A DNA stretch of 64,000 nucleotides from Bacteriovorax sp. PP10 (GCF_035013165.1 NZ_JAYGJQ010000001.1:620001-684000); one strand, 5' to 3'. Counted from the stretch's first letter, positions 32,430 through 41,721 are shown. A program made the numbers and translations. The notes: generated from the letters alone by a model not told the origin.

Positions 32430-33581
32430 TTAAAGAGCAGCGTTGCCCAAAAGGCTTTCACTAAATTCCAGGATCAGGAGTTGGTTCACACTGTCATTGA
32501 GTGGAGTCAGCCCTGTTGCCTGGTTTGTTTTCCCATTAACCTGAAAATCATTATCGTAAATAATCGCCAGACGTTTGTTATCAATTAAAGCAAGTCCTTC
32601 GACTTTTTCGACATTGTTAAATGGCGTCTTCTTTAAATCAGCAATTAAAGTTTTCTTTACCAGTTGGTCAGATTCACCAAGAGTGATGCGGTAAATGTAT
32701 TTCTGACTGTGCTCTCCGGTTTTTCCATTTTGCTCGATCACTAAAAAGTTTCGAGCATTCAAGGCCACTATGTCGCCAATCTTATCGTTTCCTTTTTCGA
32801 ACATGTAAAAGTATTCGGCCGATGTTTTCATCGTCTCTAAATCCACTTCTACAATACGCGAGAACTCACCATCTTTTGCTGGCTGCTCTTTTGGAAGTGG
32901 GCTTTGCAGGATTCCGTAAAGTTTATTTTCTACTTTTGAGACGCCTTCAAATCCACGGTTGGTTTTTCTTTCACTATACATTCTTGGAAGCTCATTACTT
33001 GGAGTCAGTCTTCTAAGAAGTTTTCCGTCCTCACTGAAATGAACCAGAGAAGGAGCGTATTCATCGGCCATCCACCATCCGCCTTCTCCATCAGGAGTCA
33101 GGCCTTCGATGTCGAGACCCTGCTGATCTACAGAGTAGTAAAGTCCAAAAATGTCAGTTGGGTTTTCTTCAAGTCTGGTATTTGGCAGACCCGTTAGGGG
33201 AGCTCCATCTTTTTTCTTTAATTTGATTTCGGCCGCGACACTTAATTCTTTCGTTTTCAGGTCTACTTTTAAAAAAACAACTGTCGGAGAAAACTCGGGT
33301 AGTAGAAATGGTCTGTCGATTCCATTTAATTCTCCGTTGGGCCCTCTGTCTGTGACAGTTTGAAACATGAGTGCGCCTTCTTTTTCTTCAACAAACTGCA
33401 ATCCGGAAAAACCACCAAGCTTAATTTTTTGTCCTGATAAAGTGGTTCCAATAAAAGGAGTATTAGTCATTTTAAATAGAGTGGAAGTTGTTGACTGCGC
33501 TTTTTCTGGTGAAGAAGTCGATGTTGTTGAACATCCCATCATCAAAAGGCCAAGCGTAGAGGCAAGAAAGATTGATTTCAT
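32430..33581 (-). CDS. Esterase-like phytase-domain lipoprotein
   Basis: This 383-residue protein has a lipobox (LLMMGC). The domain (PF13449-like) shows GGFSGLQF near its start, TDRGPNGE, then DIEGLTPDGEGGWWMADEY and a later EGLALIDNKRLAIIYDND. This is the beta-propeller pattern of the 'esterase-like activity of phytase' family. Substrate unknown. It is probably anchored in the envelope. Confidence 0.85.
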   Translation of the reverse strand: MKSIFLASTLGLLMMGCSTTSTSSPEKAQSTTSTLFKMTNTPFIGTTLSGQKIKLGGFSGLQFVEEKEGALMFQTVTDRGPNGELNGIDRPFLLPEFSPTVVFLKVDLKTKELSVAAEIKLKKKDGAPLTGLPNTRLEENPTDIFGLYYSVDQQGLDIEGLTPDGEGGWWMADEYAPSLVHFSEDGKLLRRLTPSNELPRMYSERKTNRGFEGVSKVENKLYGILQSPLPKEQPAKDGEFSRIVEVDLETMKTSAEYFYMFEKGNDKIGDIVALNARNFLVIEQNGKTGEHSQKYIYRITLGESDQLVKKTLIADLKKTPFNNVEKVEGLALIDNKRLAIIYDNDFQVNGKTNQATGLTPLNDSVNQLLILEFSESLLGNAAL

Positions 33582-33654
33582 TTTTTTCTCGATAAAGAAA
33601 GTTATCCCATAACGATACTTGAAGACTGACTTTTTTAAAAGTCAGTTAAAAGTC

Positions 33655-33686
33655 GCCCCTATGTATTTCGATAGGGGCATTTTTTC
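33655..33686 (+). terminator. Plus-strand intrinsic terminator upstream of parA
   Basis: GCCCCTAT (33655-33662) pairs with ATAGGGGC (33671-33678), followed by a T-run. A second perfect hairpin (CTGACTTTT, 33626-33634, with 33637-33645) lies just before it. No plus-strand gene ends here, so it could stop antisense read-through from mscL or act in a parA leader. Confidence 0.75.
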
Positions 33687-33749
33687 TTTGACATCTTGTA
33701 ACAGGAACCTCAAGATTTTATCTGAGCTATAAAAAAACAGGAGTGATTC

Positions 33750-34523
33750 ATGGAAGTTATCACGATCGGCAATAACAAGGGTGGCGTTGGTAAAACAATG
33801 CAGTGCTACCAATTAGCTTGTTATCTTGCAAATAAAGGTCACAAAGTTCTCGTTATCGATCTGGATTCTCAGGCGAACCTAAGTTCAACATTCGGTGTGC
33901 AAATTCAAAGAACATTAGTTCCAGAATGGCTAATCGGTGATGTTGGTATTGAAGATGTAATCGTTAAGCCAGAAATGAGCGGTAAACTTTATAAAAACAT
34001 CAGACTTATCCCGGCAAGTCGCCACTTATCTAACCTTTCAAAGCTACTTATCCTTTCAGAAGGTGAGATTAGAAAAGAAGCGGGAAGAAAAGAGCGTCTT
34101 CTTAGAAAAAGATTATTAGATGCAAATTTAGATTTCGACTATGTTGTAATCGATACACCACCAATGCTTGGTGATGAATTGATTATGTCTCTTGTAGCTT
34201 CAAATCGCGTTTTAATTCCTACTCAAGCTCAAGATTATTCAATCGACGGTCTTGAAGAGTTAATGGACACGTTTGAAATCATCAAAGAAACAGAAAATCC
34301 AACTCTAGAGTTCTCAATTATTCCATCGATGGTTAACCCTCGTAGAAAAATTGAAAAAGTAAGAATGGAAGAGTTATCTCAGTCTTTCAACATCACTCCA
34401 ATGGTTAGAAACATGGTTCAATTGCAAGAGTCAATCTCTACAAGAAGACCAGTTTGTATTATGGGAGCGAAGTCTGCTGGACGCCGTGACTACGAAGAAC
34501 TTTGGAAATCATTAAATTTATAA
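33750..34523 (+). CDS. parA: ParA-family partition ATPase
   Basis: This 257-residue protein has the deviant Walker A KGGVGKT with the signature lysine (about 9-15), Walker A' VLVIDLDSQANLS and Walker B YVVIDTPPMLG. No N-terminal DNA-binding domain precedes the ATPase, as in chromosomal ParA/Soj. It drives segregation of parS-bound DNA together with ParB, whose gene follows after 50 bases. AGGAG lies before the ATG. Confidence 0.92.
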   Translation: MEVITIGNNKGGVGKTMQCYQLACYLANKGHKVLVIDLDSQANLSSTFGVQIQRTLVPEWLIGDVGIEDVIVKPEMSGKLYKNIRLIPASRHLSNLSKLLILSEGEIRKEAGRKERLLRKRLLDANLDFDYVVIDTPPMLGDELIMSLVASNRVLIPTQAQDYSIDGLEELMDTFEIIKETENPTLEFSIIPSMVNPRRKIEKVRMEELSQSFNITPMVRNMVQLQESISTRRPVCIMGAKSAGRRDYEELWKSLNL

Positions 34524-34573
34524 TTTATTCTGTATAAAGAAGTAATTATTCATAAGGATGTGGAGAATTATAT

Positions 34574-35455
34574 ATGTCGAAGACATTTGCTGCCCGCGTA
34601 TCTAAAAAAGAAAGAAACACAATCGACCTGTCTGAAAAAGTAGGTCGCGATATTTTTAAAGTTTCAGACGACCGTCTTCTTCAAGGAGCGAAGTTAACTG
34701 AAATTCAAATGAAAGAAATCGTTGTTAAAGAACAAGTTAGAACTAAGTTCAACGACGACTCTATTAAAGACCTGGCAAAAAACATTGAAGTAAACGGGCT
34801 GATTCAACCACTTGTTCTTCACCAGGACAAAAATGGTAAATACAGACTGATTTGCGGTGAGAGACGTTACCGCGCTCTTACTTTCAATAAAGCTATCGCT
34901 GCTCCTTGTTTTGTTTTAGAAAATAAAACAGAAGAAGAATTGATGGCGATCCAGTTCTCTGAAAACTCTTCAAGAGAAGAACTTCACTACGTTGATAAAG
35001 CAGATGGTATTTTAAACTACCAAATCGCGACAGAAGCGAGTGAGAGAAAAATTCAAGCGGCACTTGGGATTTCAAAATCTGAAGTTCACCGTTCTCTTCT
35101 AATTGCAAAGATGCCTCATAACATGAAAGAAGCTGCCAAGAAGCACGATATTGAAAAATACGTTCTGCTTGAGTGGGATGCTATGAATAAGGGATCTCTA
35201 AAGTCTGACGTAGAGAAAAAAATCCTTGCTGGTGGAATCACGAAGAGAGCAGAACTTGCCCGAATCATTTCATCTGGTGGATTAGTAAAAGCTGGAAAGA
35301 AAATTTCAACGAAAGCTGCTCTTCCAAAAGGTGTGAGTGCGAATGCATTTTTAAAAGCTATGACTTCTAAAACAAAGGACTTGAATCTTGACAAAAAGAC
35401 TCAGGAACTTTTAAGAACTCTGGTTGAAGAAACAAAAGAAATGATGGATCAATAG
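34574..35455 (+). CDS. parB: ParB-family CTPase/DNA-binding partition protein
   Basis: This 293-residue protein has the ParB/Srx CTPase motifs: EVNGLIQPLVL, GERRYRAL (the GERRxR box) and ENSSREEL (the ENxxR box). The helix-turn-helix KIQAALGISKSEVHRSLLIAK follows. The C-terminal region is long and basic. It forms a clamp on parS and stimulates ParA. No canonical parS is visible nearby. Confidence 0.9.
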   Translation: MSKTFAARVSKKERNTIDLSEKVGRDIFKVSDDRLLQGAKLTEIQMKEIVVKEQVRTKFNDDSIKDLAKNIEVNGLIQPLVLHQDKNGKYRLICGERRYRALTFNKAIAAPCFVLENKTEEELMAIQFSENSSREELHYVDKADGILNYQIATEASERKIQAALGISKSEVHRSLLIAKMPHNMKEAAKKHDIEKYVLLEWDAMNKGSLKSDVEKKILAGGITKRAELARIISSGGLVKAGKKISTKAALPKGVSANAFLKAMTSKTKDLNLDKKTQELLRTLVEETKEMMDQ

Positions 35456-35465
35456 TCAGTATTAT

Positions 35466-35500
35466 CAGGAAAATGGAATCATTATGGTTCTATTTTCCTG
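35466..35500 (+). terminator. Hairpin after parB
   Basis: A 13-base stem (CAGGAAAATGGAA with TTCTATTTTCCTG, one G-T pair) has a nine-base loop 11 bases after the parB stop. There is no T-tract, so it could be a weak terminator or an RNA-stability element. Confidence 0.5.
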
Positions 35501-35582
35501 CATATCTAAACAACGCCTTTCCCACTTAAGACCCTAACTAAAATAACCGATAAGACAATGAATTCTATTTGGGGAAGCCGAT

Positions 35583-36080
35583 ATGAAATGTCATTTTGTT
35601 CTATTCGTTTGTTTGCTGAGTTCAGCATCTTTAAGGGCCGATATTGTTAAAATCAATATTGATTCCGGTCTTTATTTAAAGGTCAATTCTGATCAATGGA
35701 ATTATCAATATGTAAAAGCAATGAAGGCCATCACTCCTCATATTGTTGAAAGCAAATCCCGCAAAGATTTAAAAGTCATTGTTCAAAAAGAAACTCATAC
35801 GGATGAAGTGGGAGATAGAAAAACATTTGTCGCAGAGAAATGCAAAGCGGCCAATAAATTTTATCAGGATTCAAAACAAGGATCTGCCAAAAATATTCAA
35901 ATCAAAAATACCGATGTTTGTCTGATTCAAATGTCTAAAGGCAATAACGAAGACAATTTTCAAATTATCTATCCTGTTCGATTTTCTAAAAATGCTTATG
36001 AATTAATGTCATTTGCCTGGAAAGAAAAAGGAAAAAGTTCTTTAGATGAAGTGAGTAAGTTGGTTGGAGATAATTTATGA
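35583..36080 (+). CDS. Secreted protein of unknown function
   Basis: This 165-residue protein has a signal peptide (about 1-19) and a mature chain with two cysteines (EKCKAA, DVCLI). Its 3' end overlaps the start of the large secreted protein by four bases (ATGA), so the pair is coupled and probably acts together. No family was recognised. Confidence 0.72.
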   Translation: MKCHFVLFVCLLSSASLRADIVKINIDSGLYLKVNSDQWNYQYVKAMKAITPHIVESKSRKDLKVIVQKETHTDEVGDRKTFVAEKCKAANKFYQDSKQGSAKNIQIKNTDVCLIQMSKGNNEDNFQIIYPVRFSKNAYELMSFAWKEKGKSSLDEVSKLVGDNL

Positions 36081-38125
36081 AATTCATTTATTCTCTTTTA
36101 ATTGTAACTTTTGTTTTAAATCCAGTTTTGGCACAAGACTACACTGATTACTATTCACAAGGGTGGATGGGAATAGGTGGCGGTATGGGCGGCATGGGCG
36201 GTGGCGCTGCTCCAGGCGGTTATAATTTTCAAACCAATGGACAAAACTCAGTCCCGGTCTTTGATGTCAACATGGACCCTACGACTGTCACTTCTTATAA
36301 AACGGTAAAAGTAAATTCTAAGTGTCCGCTGCTTACGACAACTTCACAGGATGATCAGGATCTTTTTTCTGACCTGAGAAGTTTTTTAAGTACGGCTTCA
36401 AAGAATCCTAAATGTTCATTGGCCCAGGACCCTATGATGAATGCCATGGGGAGAAATAATGTGACGATGCTGGAAAATTTATTAAATGGTGGAACTGGTT
36501 CCCCAATGAATGGATCTGTTATCTCTGGCTCGAGTGTAAAATGTTATTCGGCCAATGTTGAGTTGATTGGACAAAGAAATCTTGCCTATTATTACTCTGA
36601 AAAAAATATGGCCCAAGGGGGAATGACTCCTTTCAGTAGCTGTATCGATCTTAGAGATGAAATGTATGAGAGTGCAAGTTTAGAAAAAAAGCGTGAATGT
36701 ATTGCTAAAAAATATGATGAAGCGATTGAAGAAAATAAAGTCGTTTGTCGTGAGATGGTAGCTCCGCAAGCTGTGCAAAAACAAGTTAACCAGGGTCTTG
36801 TTGGAATAGAGCAGTTATTAAATCAGGCCCTGGCCAATAAAGAAGAATGTGGTTTTAAATCACAGGATCTTTTTAAAGTGACGATGAATACTTTTTTGAA
36901 AGCAAGTTCACTCTCTGTTGTTGGCCCATGGGGAGCAGCTGCAGGATTTGGAGCTGAGTTAGTAGGAAATTTATTAGATAAACTTTTTCCAAGTGACTCT
37001 CAGAAAGCAGCTGATTTAATGGCCGAAATTTTAAATGAAGAAACGTTCGAACAAAATGCTTGTTTGTATTACAACATTCAACAAAAAATGTACTGTGAAG
37101 AGCGTCCCATTGAAATTGCGACACCAAATCCAAGCTGTCAAAATATCGCTGTTAGTTCTGATCTTTTAAGCCTTTTACAAAAATATAAAGATATTAAAAA
37201 AGTGACTGATACTTATAACGATTCACCAAAGCCAACTGGTGGTTTTAATGCCTTTCCAGGAACTGCAGCTCCAACTGAATCAAATCTATCTCCTGCAATG
37301 GAGAATGCTTTATTAGAACATTATGATGACCTGGCCAAATATGCACTGGCCAATGAAGCAGACCTGCAAGAGCGAATTAACTCTCTACCGAAAATGCAAA
37401 GATCGAGAGAGAAATTGAAGTTAGATAAATTCATGAATACTGTGAAAGCTTATCAAGCTTATGATCCATCTAGTGATGTAAGTGGACAGGAAGGAAAGAA
37501 AATTATCGGCGATCTTTCGGGTATGTTTATGAGTAAAAATCCCGAGGTTCAATTAGATCTTTCAATGTTTATTGTGAGAACAACTCCGGGGACAAAATTA
37601 GAAAGCATCAGACAAAGAAGTATTGCCAATACTGTTGAACAAATGATGGCAGCAAAAGGTAGTGGTTCTCAACCGGAATCCAGCCGAACAATGGCCCGTT
37701 ATAATAAGTATAAAGTGGGAATGGGAAATATTGCCAAAGCGAAATTCGAATCCCGCCTGGATAAACAATTTAATGAATTCCAAACGCAAGTGAAGTTTGT
37801 TAACTCTCAAGACAGAGGTATCGTTAAAGATGCAGTCGCAGAAGGACAACTTCGAAATCTCATCAGGCACTGTTCATTACTACAAGAAATTTATGATCCA
37901 GGATTGGAAGGTAAGATGCCGGCCGCTTGTCAGAAGTTATCATGTAGTACAAATAAGCTTGGGTGGTTTAAACCTGAAAAGAATAAAGCAAACCTATCTT
38001 CTTTCAAACAGCAGTACTGCGATAAAAGTTTAACGTTCCAAAAAACGGAAGATGACTACATCAAGGAATTGAAAGACCCGAATGGTGCGAAGATTTGCGG
38101 GACTAAAGTAGAGAACTTCTTTTAA
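36077..38125 (+). CDS. Large secreted Cys-containing protein of unknown function
   Basis: This 682-residue protein has a signal peptide (about 1-19, ending VLAQ), a Gly/Met-rich low-complexity segment (about 30-50, GGGMGGMGGG), and a helical body with a Gly/Ala-rich hydrophobic patch near 275-300. There are about 20 cysteines, several in the last 80 residues (CQKLSC, QQYC, KICG). No domain was recognised. A cell-surface role is inferred from export only. Confidence 0.75.
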   Translation: MKFIYSLLIVTFVLNPVLAQDYTDYYSQGWMGIGGGMGGMGGGAAPGGYNFQTNGQNSVPVFDVNMDPTTVTSYKTVKVNSKCPLLTTTSQDDQDLFSDLRSFLSTASKNPKCSLAQDPMMNAMGRNNVTMLENLLNGGTGSPMNGSVISGSSVKCYSANVELIGQRNLAYYYSEKNMAQGGMTPFSSCIDLRDEMYESASLEKKRECIAKKYDEAIEENKVVCREMVAPQAVQKQVNQGLVGIEQLLNQALANKEECGFKSQDLFKVTMNTFLKASSLSVVGPWGAAAGFGAELVGNLLDKLFPSDSQKAADLMAEILNEETFEQNACLYYNIQQKMYCEERPIEIATPNPSCQNIAVSSDLLSLLQKYKDIKKVTDTYNDSPKPTGGFNAFPGTAAPTESNLSPAMENALLEHYDDLAKYALANEADLQERINSLPKMQRSREKLKLDKFMNTVKAYQAYDPSSDVSGQEGKKIIGDLSGMFMSKNPEVQLDLSMFIVRTTPGTKLESIRQRSIANTVEQMMAAKGSGSQPESSRTMARYNKYKVGMGNIAKAKFESRLDKQFNEFQTQVKFVNSQDRGIVKDAVAEGQLRNLIRHCSLLQEIYDPGLEGKMPAACQKLSCSTNKLGWFKPEKNKANLSSFKQQYCDKSLTFQKTEDDYIKELKDPNGAKICGTKVENFF

Positions 38126-38360
38126 AGTACTAGAGTAATAGTTAATCATTATAATAGGGGATGGGTCACGCTTCATCCCTTTTCGAGGGCCTCGAAAACC
38201 CCAATGCTTCTCGTTACTTAAGTCGCATTTTGCCTGACCTCAACAGCAAATTGTCCAAGTTTTAGTCATTAAAATATTCCTAATACATAGATCAAAAAAA
38301 CATTCAAATGTTCTCAACGGGTTAACCTCAGCAGACCCTTATTTTCCCCCTTCGTTACTT
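38126..38360. other. Intergenic region upstream of a sigma-54 promoter
   Basis: The first part holds GGGATG/CATCCC (38158-38179) followed by four Ts and a TTTTCGA/TCGAAAA palindrome, possibly the terminator of the large secreted gene. The second part holds a degenerate activator site (38253-38267). No gene is seen. Confidence 0.5.
38253..38267 (+). promoter_or_regulatory. Degenerate upstream activator site
   Basis: GTCCAAGTTTTAGTC matches 11 of 15 positions of the site found upstream of the two lipoprotein genes (GTCTAAAGTTTAGAC). It lies about 127 bases before the predicted start, comparable to 115 and 105 for the others. Confidence 0.45.
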
Positions 38361-38376
38361 TGGCACAACCCTTGCG
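38360..38376 (+). promoter_or_regulatory. Sigma-54 promoter
   Basis: TTGGCAC-AACCC-TTGCG has GG (38362-38363) and GC (38374-38375) exactly ten bases apart, as sigma-54 requires. Transcription is predicted near 38387, leading into the gene at 38426. Confidence 0.85.
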
Positions 38377-38425
38377 ATAATAATTGTAGATAACAGTAAA
38401 TGACCTCTTTAAAAAGGCCAAGCTT

Positions 38426-39250
38426 ATGAAAACTATGATTATGATGAACGCGAAAAACTTACACGACTGCCTAAAATTTAGACAGTCAATGTGTGCATTG
38501 TTTGCAACATTAACATTCTCATATGCTGGGGTAATCCACTCGGAAGATTCAAAAACTGAGAAAGCAAAAACATATAAAGTAGAAAGAAAACCAGCAGCAG
38601 TTGATGAAGAAGTTTTAACTGTTCCATTATCTAGTGATGAAAGTTTTTTCACGAACGATAATATGTTTGCTGAAGATGATGCTGGAGTTATGAAAGATAT
38701 GAAAGCATCTCTTCATGGTTGGGAAACAACTGAAGAGTACGCACGTGTATGGAATCTTCAGGACACTGGTTTATACAACACGCCGACAACATCACAAAAA
38801 GCTAAATACATTTCTAAGAAAATGTTGAGATACGCTGATAAGAGATTTTCAGGTGAAATGAGAAGAGCAGACGAAGGATCAACTCTGCACTCAATGAGTA
38901 AAGTGGAAAAAAATCTACGTCCCAATGCTGCCGTCAACGTATCAAAAAACTTTGGTTTCAAGTTTAAGGCCCGCGTTCTTCAAGGGAAGGCCATCGTAGA
39001 TGTTAAGAACCCATGGGTCGAATGCAATGCGACTGTTGGAGTAAACGGTAAAGCAAAATTAATTACACGCAAAGAGTTTAAAGAAGTAGGGATGGCATCT
39101 GGTGCCGAATTCTCTGTAAATGACTCAACTTTTTTAACTTACATCGACCAGCAAGTAACGGATAACGTGAAGGCACGTATCTCAAATACGAGCGGAGTTG
39201 ACGCGGATAGCAGACTGGAGATGATGGCCAGCTTTCCATTCAATCTTTAA
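38426..39250 (+). CDS. Exported protein of unknown function under sigma-54 control
   Basis: This 274-residue protein has an N-terminal extension, then a hydrophobic stretch (about 23-38, CALFATLTFSYAGVI) that can act as signal peptide. The mature part has a charged N-terminal half and a beta-rich C-terminal half (FKFKARVLQGKAIVD, KARISNTSGVD). No family was recognised. Its promoter is a clear sigma-54 type. An inverted repeat like the lipoprotein activator sites lies inside its codons 15-19. Several Met codons near the start leave the exact start open. Confidence 0.65.
   Translation: MKTMIMMNAKNLHDCLKFRQSMCALFATLTFSYAGVIHSEDSKTEKAKTYKVERKPAAVDEEVLTVPLSSDESFFTNDNMFAEDDAGVMKDMKASLHGWETTEEYARVWNLQDTGLYNTPTTSQKAKYISKKMLRYADKRFSGEMRRADEGSTLHSMSKVEKNLRPNAAVNVSKNFGFKFKARVLQGKAIVDVKNPWVECNATVGVNGKAKLITRKEFKEVGMASGAEFSVNDSTFLTYIDQQVTDNVKARISNTSGVDADSRLEMMASFPFNL
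38465..38487. promoter_or_regulatory. Inverted repeat matching the sigma-54 activator site, inside the coding sequence
   Basis: GACTG-C-CTAAA-A-TTTAG-A-CAGTC is a 23-base near-perfect palindrome. Its 15-base core GCCTAAAATTTAGAC fits the GYCTAAA-N-TTTAGRC form of the sites at 52216 and 52992. It lies about 90 bases downstream of the predicted start. Confidence 0.65.
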
Positions 39251-39334
39251 TTCCAAAAATTTTCGAAACTCTAGCAATCTCAAAAATTGGAGAGTAAGCT
39301 AAGACCACTATTTTTTATGAATCGGAGGTCTTTA

Positions 39335-40594
39335 ATGAGTTTATTCGACGCGCCCTTATTTCAAGATGCTATTAAGCAACTAGAAGATGCGGCCAAAATT
39401 ATGAATCTTGATCCCAACGTGGCCGAGAGATTAAAATACCCAAAACGTGCATTACAAGTTTCTGTACCTATTCGTCTTGATGATGGAACAGTTAAAACTT
39501 TTATCGGATATAGAGTTCAACACAATCTTACACTAGGCCCAGGGAAAGGTGGGATTCGCTACCATCCAGGAGTGGATCTTTCTGAGACAGCAGGGCTTGC
39601 CATGCTTATGACATTTAAATGTGCACTTGTTGGTCTGCCATATGGTGGAGCAAAGGGTGGTATCTGTGTTGATCCAACACAACTTTCTCGTCAAGAGCTT
39701 CAAGCTCTAACAAGAAGATACGCTACAGAAATTAACATGATCATCGGACCTCATATCGATATCCCAGCTCCAGATATTGGAACTGATGGACAGACTATGG
39801 CGTGGTTCATGGATACATACTCTCAAATTAAAGGTTACACAGACGGCGCAGTCGTTACTGGTAAACCTCTTGAGATCGGTGGATCAAAAGGACGTGCTGA
39901 ATCTACAGGTAAAGGAGTTGCATTCTGTGTAAACTTCGCTGCTGAAAAAATCGGTATGACAATCAACCAAAAAACAACTGTAGCAATTCACGGTTTCGGT
40001 AAAGTTGGTATCCCAGCTGCTTACGATCTTAGTGCTCAAGGTGCAAAAATCGTAGCGGTATCAGACGTGTCTGGTGGTGTTTACGATGTTAACGGATTAG
40101 ATATTGCTAAGTGTGAACTTTGGATTAAAGAAAATAAAGTTCTAAAAGGTATGCCAGGAACAAAACACATCACTAACGATGAGCTATTTGCTCTAGACGT
40201 TGATGTTCTAATTCCAGCTGCAATTGATGGTGTTATCACAAAAGAAAACGCTCATGTTGTAAAAGCAAAAATTATCGCTGAAGGTGCTAACGGTCCTTTA
40301 ACAAAAGAAGCTGTAGATATCGTAACAGCTAAAGGTGCATTCCTGATTCCAGACGTTCTATGTAACGCTGGTGGGGTTATCGTATCTTACTTTGAATGGG
40401 TTCAAGGTCTTCAGTCGTTCTTCTGGGATTTAGATGAAGTTAACAAGAAACTTCACTCAATTCTTAAAGACGCTTTTGAAAACGTTTACGCAACTTCAAA
40501 AGAATTCAACTGTAATATGAAATCAGCTGCGCTTGTAGCTGCGATCAGAAGACTTGAAAAAGCAATGAAGTTACGTGGTCTTTGGCCGTCGTAA
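39335..40594 (+). CDS. gdhA: Glutamate dehydrogenase (Glu/Leu/Phe/Val family)
   Basis: From the ATG at 39335 (GGAGG six bases upstream) the protein has 419 residues. Motifs: GPGKGGIRYHP, the catalytic-lysine segment PYGGAKGGI, Asp in PAPDIGTDGQTMAW, the Rossmann loop HGFGKVG and ISYFEWVQ-like VSYFEWVQ near the end. It interconverts glutamate and 2-oxoglutarate plus ammonia, feeding amino acids into the TCA cycle. Length and motifs fit the hexameric NAD-type bacterial enzyme. A strong terminator follows. Confidence 0.95.
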   Translation: MSLFDAPLFQDAIKQLEDAAKIMNLDPNVAERLKYPKRALQVSVPIRLDDGTVKTFIGYRVQHNLTLGPGKGGIRYHPGVDLSETAGLAMLMTFKCALVGLPYGGAKGGICVDPTQLSRQELQALTRRYATEINMIIGPHIDIPAPDIGTDGQTMAWFMDTYSQIKGYTDGAVVTGKPLEIGGSKGRAESTGKGVAFCVNFAAEKIGMTINQKTTVAIHGFGKVGIPAAYDLSAQGAKIVAVSDVSGGVYDVNGLDIAKCELWIKENKVLKGMPGTKHITNDELFALDVDVLIPAAIDGVITKENAHVVKAKIIAEGANGPLTKEAVDIVTAKGAFLIPDVLCNAGGVIVSYFEWVQGLQSFFWDLDEVNKKLHSILKDAFENVYATSKEFNCNMKSAALVAAIRRLEKAMKLRGLWPS

Positions 40595-40602
40595 TTCTTA
40601 TA

Positions 40603-40632
40603 AAAAAAGCCACCTTAGGGTGGCTTTTTTTT
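40603..40632. terminator. Bidirectional intrinsic terminator
   Basis: AAAAAAGCCACC pairs with GGTGGCTTTTTT around TTAG. T-tracts on both strands serve gdhA and the convergent prepilin gene. Confidence 0.95.
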
Positions 40633-40635
40633 GGT

Positions 40636-41547
40636 CTACTCTTTAACAACAACCCAAGACATTGAACTAGATCTCGATGTGGCGACTTGATAATTCCCAA
40701 TCAATTCTAAGGTATGCGTTCCAGCAGGCAAAGGAAGAATACAAACTGGAGCAGCATCAAATATCACTGTCGAAGTTTCACCTTCAAACGAATAATCTGA
40801 ACTACAAATAACATTATTAACTTTCAAAGTTCCTCTTACTCCAGCATTTAGATTAGGAGAACCTGGGGCCGAAGGCATGTGAACCCATCCAGTAAACATA
40901 AGTACACCTGGAGCAGTGGTTGTGATTGTCTCTGTATATTGAATGGCAGTTCCTAAATCATGAGTCCCTGATACTAAGACTCCACCGCCACTTCCAGATG
41001 TTGAACAACTTTTAATTGTAGAAAGTCCTGAAGCGTCTGTATCAAAGACTACGTTAATCGATTTTTTTATTTCATTAAATGCTTTCACATTTCCCATGTT
41101 GGATTTTTTTCCCGCAATCACTAATTGGGCCGTAAATGACTGAGCTACTCCTGCTGGCCAGTTTATTCCTGCCGTGTAGTCAGGCATTGAAAAAGTAATT
41201 TTTTCAATTTCTGTTTTTCCAAATAAGGCACCACCAAAAAATTTCTTAGTTGTGCGATCGCCGTCCTGATTCGCACCCCAAAGTTCAACACCAGCTTTAG
41301 GAGTGTCTTTAATAGTGCTACCGTTAAAAGTGAATCCCGCTAAACTTGCCTTGCAACTGTTACTATTGTTAATCAGAAAAGTGACTTCATCTTTAATAGA
41401 GGAGTAGTCAGCAAAATTCATGACATCAACCTGGCCCTTGCTGCTACTTTTCATAACCTGCATAACAACCATTCCCAGACCTGCGACCAGTCCTAGTGCC
41501 ACCATAATTTCGACTAAGCTAAAGCCAGATTTTTTTGAAGAGTTCAT
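40636..41547 (-). CDS. Prepilin-type N-terminal cleavage/methylation protein (minor pseudopilin-like)
   Basis: This 303-residue protein has a type IV prepilin leader KKSGFSLVEIMVALG, with cleavage after Gly8, Phe at +1 and Glu at +5, followed by a hydrophobic helix. The large body (about 40-303) is beta-rich and Gly/Ser-rich with few cysteines. Such proteins are processed by a prepilin peptidase and join a pilus or type II secretion pseudopilus. No other pilus gene is adjacent, so the partner machine is elsewhere. Confidence 0.88.
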   Translation of the reverse strand: MNSSKKSGFSLVEIMVALGLVAGLGMVVMQVMKSSSKGQVDVMNFADYSSIKDEVTFLINNSNSCKASLAGFTFNGSTIKDTPKAGVELWGANQDGDRTTKKFFGGALFGKTEIEKITFSMPDYTAGINWPAGVAQSFTAQLVIAGKKSNMGNVKAFNEIKKSINVVFDTDASGLSTIKSCSTSGSGGGVLVSGTHDLGTAIQYTETITTTAPGVLMFTGWVHMPSAPGSPNLNAGVRGTLKVNNVICSSDYSFEGETSTVIFDAAPVCILPLPAGTHTLELIGNYQVATSRSSSMSWVVVKE

Positions 41548-41721
41548 ATAAAAGTCCCATTTGTAGGTCGTAAGTTTCTAGAATTATTGTACTCGATAAT
41601 GGAATATTTTAAAGATGTTTTTTATTTAGAGGAGCTAGAAGTGTTGTAATTTTTTCAATTTCCCTCACCGTAAATAAAAAAACTGTTAAAAGAGCTCATT
41701 CAAACTTTTTAGGAGACACCA

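Noticed and set aside
33600-35600. parS site near parAB
   Set aside because: No canonical TGTTTCACGTGAAACA or close variant was seen near the genes; sites may be elsewhere.
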